Of a stretch of 64,000 nucleotides of DNA, positions 53,733 through 62,486 are shown one piece after another. The notes under the pieces are model-generated. The model searched no databases. It had not been told where the DNA came from and was given only the letters and a program-made list of their open reading frames with translations. The translations under genes were made by a program, and so were the position numbers. Source of the stretch: Candidatus Kouleothrix ribensis (lineage in GTDB: Bacteria > Chloroflexota > Chloroflexia > Chloroflexales > Roseiflexaceae); the NCBI GenBank assembly GCA_016722075.1, contig JADKGW010000001.1, positions 124,001 to 188,000 on the forward strand, given 5' to 3'. Position 1 is the stretch's first letter. Every line of letters begins with the position of its first letter.

Positions 53733-55037
53733 ATGAGCGCAATCCCATCCGCGCGGGTCGCCGAGATGGCCCCCTCAACCTCCGCCCGCCGTGGGCGCTG
53801 GGGCTCGCTGATCGCCATGGCCGTCGCCTTTGTGAGCGATAACACCGAGGGTGGCTTGGTCAACACCCTGTTCCCCGTGATCCGCCAGGCGCTCGGCCTG
53901 GGCGTCGATGCACTTGGCATCCTCACCAGCATCAGCCGCTTCGCGCGCATGATCTTCGGCCCGCTTTGGTCGATGGTGGCCGATAGGTATGGTCGCAAGC
54001 GCGTGCTGGTGATCGTCACCGGCTTCTGGGGGCTCTGGACCGCCGCCGCCGGCCTGGCGCAGGACTTCAACCAACTGCTGCTGCTGTACTCGATCGGCGT
54101 GCTCGGCACCGTGGCCGGCGAGCCGATCGCCAATGGCCTGCTGGCCGACCTGTTCGAGGAGAACGAGCGCGGCAAGGCCTATGGCGCGATCCGCTCGATC
54201 GGCACCGCCGGCGGCCTGGTGCTCACACCGGTGATCGGCCAGCTGGCGAATGTGCAGGACGGCTGGCGCTACGGCATGTACATTATGGGCGGCATCAGCC
54301 TGCTCACTGGCCTGCTGATTATGCTGTTCGTGAAGGAGCCCGAGCGCCGCACTGCGATCGACGAGGCCGACCTGAGCCAGTTCAAGCTCAGCAAGATCAA
54401 GCAGCTGCTCAAGACCCCCACGGTGCTGCTGCTGGCCGGCATGCTGCCGTTCGTCACCAGCCTGGTGCTGTTTGCCTTCTTCGTGACCTACTTTGTCGAT
54501 GTGCGCGGCTGGAAGACCTCGGACGCGGCGATCCTCTACACTGTGTTCATGGCCGGCTTCACGATTAGCTCGTTCCTGGGCGGCCTGATCGGCGACGTGT
54601 TCGACAAGCGCTTTGGGCCGAATGGGCGGATTATGCTGATGCAGATGTATCTGGTAGCATTCGCGGTGATGTCGTACCTGGCGCTGCAGATCGACTGGGG
54701 AACGGGCGTAGGGCTGTATGTCGTGCTCTTTCTGTTCGGCTTGATCGGCTCGATCGGCTTCTCGGGGGTGGTGCTGCCGATGGTCTCGGCAGTCGTGCCG
54801 CCCGAGCTCTCGGCCACGGCGTTTGCCCTGCTGTTCTCGCTGGTGCAGGGCCTGCTCTCGGCGCTGCTGTCGCTGGCGCTGGGCTACCTGGCTAAGTCCT
54901 ACGGCCTGCAGAACGTGATGCTCTGGCTGGTCACAGTGCCTTATGCCATCAACGCGGTCTACTGGTTCGTGTTCTACCGCTTCTACCCGAAGGATGTGGC
55001 GGCCCAGCAGGCCCGCGCGGCCGCGCAAGTGGCGTAG
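53733..55037 (+). CDS. MFS transporter
   Basis: A 434-residue membrane protein with about twelve helices in two halves. The loop between helices 2 and 3 reads GPLWSMVADRYGRKRVLVI, the MFS motif A. A cytoplasmic central loop (about 200-230) rich in Lys/Glu/Asp separates the halves. The substrate is not identifiable; drug or sugar export/import are both possible. AAAAGGAG lies 7 bp before the ATG at 53733. It may be co-regulated with the P-type ATPase through the shared upstream motif. Confidence 0.9.
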   Translation: MSAIPSARVAEMAPSTSARRGRWGSLIAMAVAFVSDNTEGGLVNTLFPVIRQALGLGVDALGILTSISRFARMIFGPLWSMVADRYGRKRVLVIVTGFWGLWTAAAGLAQDFNQLLLLYSIGVLGTVAGEPIANGLLADLFEENERGKAYGAIRSIGTAGGLVLTPVIGQLANVQDGWRYGMYIMGGISLLTGLLIMLFVKEPERRTAIDEADLSQFKLSKIKQLLKTPTVLLLAGMLPFVTSLVLFAFFVTYFVDVRGWKTSDAAILYTVFMAGFTISSFLGGLIGDVFDKRFGPNGRIMLMQMYLVAFAVMSYLALQIDWGTGVGLYVVLFLFGLIGSIGFSGVVLPMVSAVVPPELSATAFALLFSLVQGLLSALLSLALGYLAKSYGLQNVMLWLVTVPYAINAVYWFVFYRFYPKDVAAQQARAAAQVA

Positions 55038-55062
55038 CGGCGTATGTAGAAGTCGTACGTAA

Positions 55063-55108
55063 TGCGTCGTGCGTAGTACATAGGGAGTCGCGTGCTACGC
55101 ACGACGCA
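55063..55108. repeat. Inverted pair of CGCACGA modules
   Basis: TGCGTCGTGCGTAG (55063-55076) is perfectly inverted at 55095-55108 with an 18-nt loop. The units belong to the CGCACGA family seen at 272-331 and 39466-39531, here arranged head to head as a 14-bp stem. Confidence 0.75.
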
Positions 55109-55170
55109 CAACCCGAGCAGAGACGGCGTATCCAAATTTCGAATTCCCCTACGAATCAAAGGAGTTTCCT

Positions 55171-56985
55171 ATGCTGTACCCGATACAAAACGACCGGCGC
55201 AACACGCTCGACCTCTCGGGCATCTGGGATTTTCGCATCGACCCCGACGAGGCCGGCGAGCGCGAGGGCTGGTTCAATGGCCTGCACGGCGCGCGCCCGA
55301 TCGCGGTGCCGGGCAGCTGGAACGAGCAGTACGAGGATCTCTTCAACTATCTCGACCTGGCCTGGTATGTCAAGCGCACCTATGTGCCGGCCAGCTGGCG
55401 CGGCCAGCGCATCTTTATCCGCGTTGGCTCGGCCTGCTACTATGGCACGATCTACGTCAATGGCGTGAAGGTCGGCGAGCACGCGGGCGGCCACCTGCCC
55501 TTCGCCTTCGAGATCACCAGCCTGGTGCAGTGGGGCGCCGAGAACACGATTGCGATCAGCGTCGAGAACCAGCTGAAGCCTACGCGTGTGCCGTCGGGCA
55601 ATATGAACACCGCGCTTGGGCCGTTCGCCAGCTTCCCGCGCACCACCTACGATTTCTTCCCGTTCGCCGGCATCCACCGGCCGGTGGTGCTGTATAGCGT
55701 GCCGCAGGTGTCCATCGATGATCTGACGGTGGTGACGGAGCTCGATGGCGCGGCCGGGCTGGTGCGCGTGAGCGTGCGGCTGAATACGCCGGCGCCCAGC
55801 GCGGGCACGCTCACCCTCAGCGATGGCGTGGGTCATAGCATCCAGGCGCAGCTCGCGTTTCAGGATGGCCAGGCCGAGGCGACGCTGCGCGTGCCGCAGG
55901 CGCGGCTATGGTCGGACAAAGACCCCTATCTGTATGATCTGACCGTCGCGACCGAACAGGATCGCTATACACTGAAGGTCGGCATCCGCACGATCGCGGT
56001 GCAAGGCGGCCAGATCCTACTGAATGGCCGGCCGGTGCAGCTCAACGGCTATGGTCGCCACGAGGACTTTATCGCCAGCGGCAAGGGCCTGAACCAGCCC
56101 TTGATGGTAAAGGATTATGCGCTGATGCGCTGGACCGGCGCCAACAGCTACCGCACGTCACACTACCCTTATAGCGAAGAAGAAATGCAGCTGGCCGACC
56201 GCGAGGGCTTCCTGATCATCGACGAGATCCCGGCCGTCAGCCTGCAGTTCGAAAGCGAGGAAAACGCCGCCGAGCGCCTGCGCATGTGCCTTCAGCAGCT
56301 CGATGAGCTGGTCGCGCGCGATAAGAACCACCCCAGCGTGGTGATGTGGTGCGTGGCGAATGAACCCATGCCCGCCAGCCTGAACCTGTCGAGCCTGGGC
56401 GCCGCGCCCGCAGACGACCCGTCGGTGGCGCGTGGCAAGCAGTTCCTCGAAACCCTGCTGGCGCACACCCGCGCGCTCGATAGCAGCCGCCTGGTGACGC
56501 TGGTGACCGTGATGGGCGGCCCCGAGGCCTGGATGGAGCAGGCCGATGTGATCTGCATGAACCGCTACTGGGGCTGGTATGTGCTGGGCGGCCAGCTGGG
56601 CGAGGCGCGCGCCGCGCTTGAGCGCGAGCTCGATCGGGTCTGGGCGACCTTCAAGCGGCCGGTGATCATGACCGAGTTTGGCGCCGACACCATGGCCGGC
56701 ATGCACGGCCACCCCAATGTGATGTGGACCGAGGAGTACCAGGCCGACTACATGCGCATGCACCTCGAGGTGGCCGCCGCGCGCGATTATATCGCCGGGA
56801 TGCAGGTGTGGAATTTCGCCGACTTTGCGGCCGTGCAGAGTATCATGCGCGTGGGCGGGCTGAATATGAAGGGCATCTTCACCCGCACACGCCAGCCCAA
56901 GCTGGCTGCGCAGGTGCTGCGCGAGTTCTGGGTAACGCGGGCGCTGGCCGAGCAGGCCGAGCTTGAGCCGGCGGCGGTGGCTTAG
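55171..56985 (+). CDS. uidA: Beta-glucuronidase (glycoside hydrolase family 2)
   Basis: A 604-residue GH2 enzyme releasing D-glucuronate from beta-glucuronides. It has the sugar-binding jelly roll (about 15-180), immunoglobulin-like domain (about 182-275) and TIM barrel (about 277-595). The acid/base is Glu398 (VANEP) and the nucleophile Glu502 (TEFGAD), close to E. coli UidA Glu413/Glu504. NRYWGWY and GMQVWNFADF match beta-glucuronidases rather than beta-galactosidases. No signal peptide is seen, so it is cytoplasmic and needs imported glucuronides. It opens the glucuronate locus. Confidence 0.93.
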   Translation: MLYPIQNDRRNTLDLSGIWDFRIDPDEAGEREGWFNGLHGARPIAVPGSWNEQYEDLFNYLDLAWYVKRTYVPASWRGQRIFIRVGSACYYGTIYVNGVKVGEHAGGHLPFAFEITSLVQWGAENTIAISVENQLKPTRVPSGNMNTALGPFASFPRTTYDFFPFAGIHRPVVLYSVPQVSIDDLTVVTELDGAAGLVRVSVRLNTPAPSAGTLTLSDGVGHSIQAQLAFQDGQAEATLRVPQARLWSDKDPYLYDLTVATEQDRYTLKVGIRTIAVQGGQILLNGRPVQLNGYGRHEDFIASGKGLNQPLMVKDYALMRWTGANSYRTSHYPYSEEEMQLADREGFLIIDEIPAVSLQFESEENAAERLRMCLQQLDELVARDKNHPSVVMWCVANEPMPASLNLSSLGAAPADDPSVARGKQFLETLLAHTRALDSSRLVTLVTVMGGPEAWMEQADVICMNRYWGWYVLGGQLGEARAALERELDRVWATFKRPVIMTEFGADTMAGMHGHPNVMWTEEYQADYMRMHLEVAAARDYIAGMQVWNFADFAAVQSIMRVGGLNMKGIFTRTRQPKLAAQVLREFWVTRALAEQAELEPAAVA

Positions 56986-57059
56986 CCAGGAGTTACCCAC
57001 CGCTGACGCAGCTTACACCGATTTTTTGCCTGCGCCAGCATGGTCCTTGATATTCTTTT

Positions 57060-57100
57060 GTGTGCGGTTGTGCCGCGCGCAGCGCGGCACAACCGCACAC
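57060..57100. other. Perfect 19-bp stem hairpin with 3-nt loop
   Basis: GTGTGCGGTTGTGCCGCGC (57060-57078) is exactly inverted at 57082-57100 around GCA. A related 17-bp stem with GTGTGCGGTTTTGC is at 61436-61482. No T-run follows on the plus strand. Confidence 0.8.
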
Positions 57101-57113
57101 AGATAAACAGAAC

Positions 57114-57156
57114 GTACCGCTCTGCCGAAGGCTAAACGCGCCAACTGCGTAAGCCC
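57114..57156 (+). repeat. Dispersed CTGCCG-AGG-TAAA repeat, copy 2
   Basis: CTGCCGAAGGCTAAA followed by TGCGTAAGCCC, as in 37654-37697 (minus) and 61496-61539. It comes directly after a GTGTGCGG hairpin, as does the 61-kb copy, so hairpin and core may be one element. A CCACAGATTA-family fragment follows at 57160-57180. Confidence 0.7.
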
Positions 57157-57199
57157 TAAAGTAATCTGTGGAATCTGTGGATGCTGAAAGGATCCCTCG

Positions 57200-58621
57200 A
57201 TGCCAGCTACACCGTGGGCGCTCTCGCCCGACCGCTGCTTTAGCGCGGATCCGGCCCAGCGCACGATCGCGCGCCAGCTGTATGCGACGGTGCAGGGTCT
57301 GCCGATCGTCAGCCCGCACGGCCATGTGCCGCCCGCGCTGCTGGCCGATCCTGCCGCACGATTAGGCACGCCAACCGAGCTGTTGATCATCCCCGACCAC
57401 TACATCTTTCGCATGCTCTACAGCCAGGGCGTCGCGCTGGAAGATCTGGGCATCCCCAGCCGCGATGGCACGCCAGTCGAGGCCGATCACAGAAAGATCT
57501 GGCAGCGCTTCGCCGAGCACTTCTATCTGTTTCGCGGCACGCCAACCGGGCTGTGGCTGGCTGATGCGCTGGTCAATCTGTTCGGCGTAACCGAGCGGCT
57601 GAACGCCGACAGCGCGCAGCGAATCTACGATCACCTGGAAGCGCAGCTGGCGCGGGAGGAGTTCCGGCCGCGCGCGCTGTTCGGGCGCTTCAAGCTTGAG
57701 CTGCTGGCTACCACCGATGCCGCCACCGACTCGCTCGAACACCACCGCAGGCTCCACGCCGACGGCCTGCCCAGCGTGATTCCGACGTTCCGCCCAGACG
57801 CGCTCGTGAACCTGGAGCAACCGGCCTGGCGCGGCCAGATCGAGGCGCTCAGCAATGTGTCGGGCATCGACGTGGTCGACTACGCCAGCTACATCCGCGC
57901 GCTCGAGCAGCGGCGCGCCTTCTTCAGGCAGATCGGCGCGCTGGCCACCGATCACGCCACGCTCACGCCCTACACGGCGCGCCTGGGCCACACTGCCGCC
58001 GACACGATCTTCCAGCGCGCGCTGGCCGGCCAGGCCAGCCACGACGACGCGACCCAGTTCAGCGGGCATATGCTGATCGAGTTCGCACGTATGAGCGCCG
58101 AGGATGGCCTGGTGATGCAGCTGCACGCCGGTAGCCTGCGCAACCATAACGCGGCGCTGTTCGCGCGCTTCGGTGCGGATATGGGCGCCGACATCCCGGT
58201 TGCGACCGAGTGGACCCGCAACCTGCAGCCGCTGCTCAAGGCCTACGGCAACGATCCGCGCTTGCGCCTGATCCTGTTTACGCTCGACGAGAGCAGCTAC
58301 AGCCGCGAGCTGGCCCCGCTGGCCGGCCACTACCCGGCGCTGCGGCTCGGCCCACCCTGGTGGTTCTTCGATAGTGTGAACGGCATACGCCGCTACCTCG
58401 ACCGCGTAATCGAGACGGCCGGGCTCTACAATACCGCCGGCTTCAACGACGACACGCGCGCCTTCGCCTCGATCCCCGCGCGCCACGATGTCTGGCGGCG
58501 CGTGAGCTGCGACTGGCTGGCAGGCCTGGTGGTGCAGGGGCTGATCGCCGAAGACGAGGCTGCCGAGATGGCGCTCGATTGCGCTAGTGGCCTGGCCAGG
58601 CGCGCCTATAAGCTTGGCTAG
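57200..58621 (+). CDS. uxaC: Glucuronate isomerase
   Basis: A 473-residue uronate isomerase of the amidohydrolase superfamily, turning D-glucuronate into D-fructuronate (or galacturonate into tagaturonate). The N-terminal SPHGHVPP holds the HxH-like metal pair, and DHYIFRMLYSQG, FRPDAL, MQLHAGSLRNHN and GPPWWFFDSVNGIRRYLD are conserved UxaC blocks. Length matches the family (about 470). AAAGGATCC lies just upstream of the ATG at 57200. It follows beta-glucuronidase, as expected for this pathway. Confidence 0.93.
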   Translation: MPATPWALSPDRCFSADPAQRTIARQLYATVQGLPIVSPHGHVPPALLADPAARLGTPTELLIIPDHYIFRMLYSQGVALEDLGIPSRDGTPVEADHRKIWQRFAEHFYLFRGTPTGLWLADALVNLFGVTERLNADSAQRIYDHLEAQLAREEFRPRALFGRFKLELLATTDAATDSLEHHRRLHADGLPSVIPTFRPDALVNLEQPAWRGQIEALSNVSGIDVVDYASYIRALEQRRAFFRQIGALATDHATLTPYTARLGHTAADTIFQRALAGQASHDDATQFSGHMLIEFARMSAEDGLVMQLHAGSLRNHNAALFARFGADMGADIPVATEWTRNLQPLLKAYGNDPRLRLILFTLDESSYSRELAPLAGHYPALRLGPPWWFFDSVNGIRRYLDRVIETAGLYNTAGFNDDTRAFASIPARHDVWRRVSCDWLAGLVVQGLIAEDEAAEMALDCASGLARRAYKLG

Positions 58622-58627
58622 GCAGCC

Positions 58628-59252
<625 letters not shown>

Positions 59253-59269
59253 CTCAAAAGAGGGTCAAT

Positions 59270-60094
59270 ATGCAAAACCTACACGATCTCTTCAGCCTGG
59301 AAGGGCAGGTGGCAATCGTCACGGGCGGCACGGGCGTGCTTGGCGGCGTGATGGCGCGCGGGCTAGCGCAGGCCGGCGCGAAGGTTGGCGTGCTGGGCCG
59401 CCGGCGCGCGCAGGCCGAGGCTACCGTGGCGCTGCTTGAGTCGGCGGGCGGCGCCGGGCTGCCGCTGGTTGCCGATGTGCTCGACCGGGCGCAGCTCGAG
59501 GCCGCGTGCGACGCAGTGCTGGCCGAGTGGGGCCGGCTCGATATTCTGGTCAATGCCGCCGGCGGTAACATGCCGGCCGCAACACTCGCGCCGGGACGAT
59601 CGTTCTTCGACTTGCCGGTTGAGGGCATGGAGCCGGTGATCGCGCTGAACCTGCAGGGCACGCTGCTGCCGAGCCAGGTGTTTGGCGCGGCGCTGGCGCG
59701 CGCCGGCCAGGGCTGCATCGTCAATATCTCCTCGATGGCGGCGCAGCGCGCCATGACCCGCGTGGTCGGCTACGGCCTGGCCAAGGCCGCCGTCGAGAAC
59801 GCCACGCGCTGGCTGGCGGTCGAGCTGGCGCGCGCATACGGCGGCGCGCTGCGTGTGAACGCAATCGCGCCAGGCTTCTTCGTGGGCGAGCAGAACCGCG
59901 CGCTGCTGCTGCACGACGATGGGACGCTCACGCCGCGCGGCCAGACGATCATCGACCACACGCCGGCCGGCCGCTTTGGCGCGCCCGACGAGCTGGTCAG
60001 CACGCTGGTCTGGCTGTGTGGGCCAGGCGCGCGCTTCGTCAATGGCGTGGTGGTGCCGGTCGACGGCGGCTTTAGCGCGTTTAGCGGCGTGTGA
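59270..60094 (+). CDS. SDR-family oxidoreductase, fructuronate-reductase-like
   Basis: A 274-residue classical SDR with TGGTGVLGG near residues 18-26, NAAGGN and the catalytic YGLAK. It resembles the SDR-type D-mannonate oxidoreductases that reduce D-fructuronate to D-mannonate, replacing UxuB; position after UxaC supports this. AGAGGG lies 5 bp before the ATG at 59270; longer frames translate the upstream repeat and are rejected. Substrate is inferred from context, not motif. Confidence 0.85.
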   Translation: MQNLHDLFSLEGQVAIVTGGTGVLGGVMARGLAQAGAKVGVLGRRRAQAEATVALLESAGGAGLPLVADVLDRAQLEAACDAVLAEWGRLDILVNAAGGNMPAATLAPGRSFFDLPVEGMEPVIALNLQGTLLPSQVFGAALARAGQGCIVNISSMAAQRAMTRVVGYGLAKAAVENATRWLAVELARAYGGALRVNAIAPGFFVGEQNRALLLHDDGTLTPRGQTIIDHTPAGRFGAPDELVSTLVWLCGPGARFVNGVVVPVDGGFSAFSGV

Positions 60095-60147
60095 AGGGCA
60101 AGGAGACAAAGAGGCTGAGTATCTCGTGCCTCGCTCACAAAGAAAGT

Positions 60148-61425
60148 ATGACCATGGTGCTTGGAACTGGTTCTATCAACGCCACCTTAGCCTCCACGCA
60201 GGTGCAGGAGCTGCTGGCGCTGGCGCTGGCGCCGCTGCCGATCGATGGCAAGCGGGTGCTGGTGATCATCCCCGACGGCACGCGCACCGCGCCAATCCCG
60301 CTGCTGTTCCGCCTGCTCTACGAACAGATCGGCCGGCGGGTCGCGCGGCTGGACTACCTGATTGCGCTGGGCACGCACGCGCCTATGGGCGAGGACGCGA
60401 TCGAGAAGCTGGTTGGGGTGAGCGCGGCCGAGCGCGCCGCGCGCTACCCAAACGTCACGGTATTCAACCATCGCTGGGATCAGCCCGAGGCGCTACAAAC
60501 CATCGGGACGATCGAGCGCGCGGAGGCGGCGCTGCTCACCGGCGGCTTGCTGGCTGACGCAGTGCCGGTGGTGCTCAACCGCCTGATCTTCGAGTACGAC
60601 CAGCTGATAATCTGCGGGCCGGTGTTTCCGCACGAGGTGGCCGGCTTCTCGGGCGGCGCCAAATACCTATTCCCCGGTATCGCCGGCGCCGAGATCATCA
60701 ACTTCACCCACTGGCTGGGCGCGCTGGCCACCAGCATGCACACGATTGGCGTGAAAGACACGCCGGTGCGGCGGGTCATCCACCGCGCGGCGGCGTTTGT
60801 GCCGCAGCCGCTGCTCTGCATCGCGCTGGTGCTCGCCGGGCCGGCGCTGCACGGCCTGTACATCGGGCCGCACGAGCAAGCCTGGAGCGCGGCCGCCGAT
60901 CTTTCGGCGCAGCTGAACGTGCTGAGCCTGCCGCGCACCTTTCGGCGCGTTCTGTCGCTGCCGTCGCTGATCTACGACGACCTGTGGACGGCCGCCAAGG
61001 GCATGTATAAGACCGAGCCGATTATCGCCGATGGCGGCGAGGTGATCATCTATGCGCCGCATATCACCGAGGTATCCTACACGCACGGCGCCCTGATCGA
61101 TCAGGTCGGCTACCATGTGCGCGATTATTTCCTGAAGCAGTGGGATCGCTTCAAGCATGTACCGGGCGGCATTCTGGCGCACAGCACCCACGTCAAGGGC
61201 CAGGGGGCCTTTGATGCAGCGGCCGGCATCGAAACGCCGCGCATCCTGGTCACGCTGGCCACCAGTATTCCGGAAGAGCGCTGCCGGCGCATCAACCTGG
61301 GCTACGCCGACTACCGCACGATCGACCCGCAGGAGTGGGCTGGCCGCGAGGCGGAAGGCCTGCTGCTGGTCGAGCATGCCGGCGAGGTGCTGTATCGCGG
61401 CGAGCCACTGCTCAAATCGAGCTGA
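60148..61425 (+). CDS. LarA-type nickel-dependent racemase homologue
   Basis: A 425-residue protein of the lactate racemase family. It has PDGTRTAP, GTH (His77), and HEVAGFSGGAKYLFPG, where His162 and Lys172 are ten residues apart and His188 sixteen further on, the same spacing as His174, Lys184 and His200 of LarA. Those residues hold the nickel-pincer cofactor, so activity as an alpha-hydroxyacid racemase or epimerase is likely. Placement in a hexuronate locus suggests a sugar acid rather than lactate. The cofactor genes larB, larC and larE are not in the window. Confidence 0.87.
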   Translation: MTMVLGTGSINATLASTQVQELLALALAPLPIDGKRVLVIIPDGTRTAPIPLLFRLLYEQIGRRVARLDYLIALGTHAPMGEDAIEKLVGVSAAERAARYPNVTVFNHRWDQPEALQTIGTIERAEAALLTGGLLADAVPVVLNRLIFEYDQLIICGPVFPHEVAGFSGGAKYLFPGIAGAEIINFTHWLGALATSMHTIGVKDTPVRRVIHRAAAFVPQPLLCIALVLAGPALHGLYIGPHEQAWSAAADLSAQLNVLSLPRTFRRVLSLPSLIYDDLWTAAKGMYKTEPIIADGGEVIIYAPHITEVSYTHGALIDQVGYHVRDYFLKQWDRFKHVPGGILAHSTHVKGQGAFDAAAGIETPRILVTLATSIPEERCRRINLGYADYRTIDPQEWAGREAEGLLLVEHAGEVLYRGEPLLKSS

Positions 61426-61435
61426 CAGGGCTGAC

Positions 61436-61482
61436 GCTGTGTGCGGTTTTGCCGTTCGCAGCGCAGCAAAACTGCACACAGC
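61436..61482. other. 17-bp stem hairpin related to the one at 57060
   Basis: GCTGTGTGCGGTTTTGC (61436-61452) pairs with 61466-61482 with one mismatch and a 13-nt loop. It starts 10 bp after the LarA-like stop and is followed by the CTGCCG-AGG-TAAA core. Confidence 0.75.
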
Positions 61483-61495
61483 TAAAGGCAGGTAA

Positions 61496-61539
61496 GTACC
61501 TTGCTGCCGCAGGTTAAAAAACGCCGATTGCGTACGTTC
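61496..61539 (+). repeat. Dispersed CTGCCG-AGG-TAAA repeat, copy 3
   Basis: GTACCTTGCTGCCGCAGG followed by TTAAA and TTGCGTACG; aligns with 57114-57156 and with the minus-strand copy at 37654-37697. It ends 22 bp before the next start codon. Confidence 0.65.
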
Positions 61540-61561
61540 TCAATACAATAAGGAGAAACCA

Positions 61562-62464
61562 ATGGATATCGGAATCATCGGGCTGGGGCGCATGGGCGCG
61601 GGCATGGCCGAGCGCTGGCTGCGCGGCGGGCACCGCGTGGTGGCCTATAACCGCAGCCCCGAGCCGACCGCCGCGCTGGCGGCCAAGGGCGCCGACCCGG
61701 CCTACACCGTCGCCGAGCTGGTGGGCAAGCTCGCCGCCCCGCGCGCGATCTGGATCATGCTGCCCGCTGGCGATGTCACCGAGCGCACCATCCAGCAGCT
61801 CATTCCCCTGCTGCAGCCCGGCGACACGATCATCGACGGCGGCAACACCATGTACAAGGACGACATCCGCCGCGCCGAGCTGCTACAGGCGCATGGGCTC
61901 AACTACATCGACCAGGGCACCTCGGGCGGGGTGTGGGGCCTCGAGAACGGCTTCTGCCTGATGGTCGGCGGCGACAACGGCCTGGTCAAGCGGCTCGAGC
62001 CGGCCTTCATCACGCTGGCGCCCACCGATGGCTACGTGCATTGCGGGCCAGTCGGCAGCGGCCACTTCGTCAAGATGGTGCATAACGGCGTGGAATATGG
62101 CATGATGCAGGCCTACGCCGAGGGCTTCGAGATCATGCGCGCCAAGCAGGAGTTCGGCCTGAACCTGCATGCGATTGCGTCGGCCTGGCGCTACGGCAGC
62201 GTGGTGCGCTCGTGGCTGCTCGACCTGACCGAAGAGGCGCTGCGCGACGACCCCGACCTGGCGAGCCTGAAGGGCTATGTGGACGATAGCGGCGAGGGGC
62301 GCTGGACGATCCACGCGGCGATGGAGCTAGACGTGCCGGCGCCGGTGATCACGCTGTCGCTGTTCGAGCGCTTCCACTCACGCCAGCCCGAGTCGTTCGC
62401 GGCCAAGGTGCTGGCGGCCATGCGCCGTGGTTTTGGCGGGCACGCCGTCAAGCAGGCCGAGTAA
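61562..62464 (+). CDS. gnd: 6-phosphogluconate dehydrogenase (decarboxylating), short form
   Basis: A 300-residue protein of the short YqeC/GndA-like form (classical enzymes are about 470). IGLGRMGAGMAERWLRGGH binds NAD(P), NRSPEP follows, DQGTSGGVWGLENGFCLMVGG and GSGHFVKMVHNGVEYGMMQ carry the catalytic Lys. It oxidises 6-phosphogluconate to ribulose 5-phosphate and CO2. AAGGAGA precedes the ATG at 61562. With the adjacent kinase it forms a gluconate branch. Confidence 0.92.
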   Translation: MDIGIIGLGRMGAGMAERWLRGGHRVVAYNRSPEPTAALAAKGADPAYTVAELVGKLAAPRAIWIMLPAGDVTERTIQQLIPLLQPGDTIIDGGNTMYKDDIRRAELLQAHGLNYIDQGTSGGVWGLENGFCLMVGGDNGLVKRLEPAFITLAPTDGYVHCGPVGSGHFVKMVHNGVEYGMMQAYAEGFEIMRAKQEFGLNLHAIASAWRYGSVVRSWLLDLTEEALRDDPDLASLKGYVDDSGEGRWTIHAAMELDVPAPVITLSLFERFHSRQPESFAAKVLAAMRRGFGGHAVKQAE

Positions 62465-62486
62465 CACATGTTGGGAGGGCACGGCT

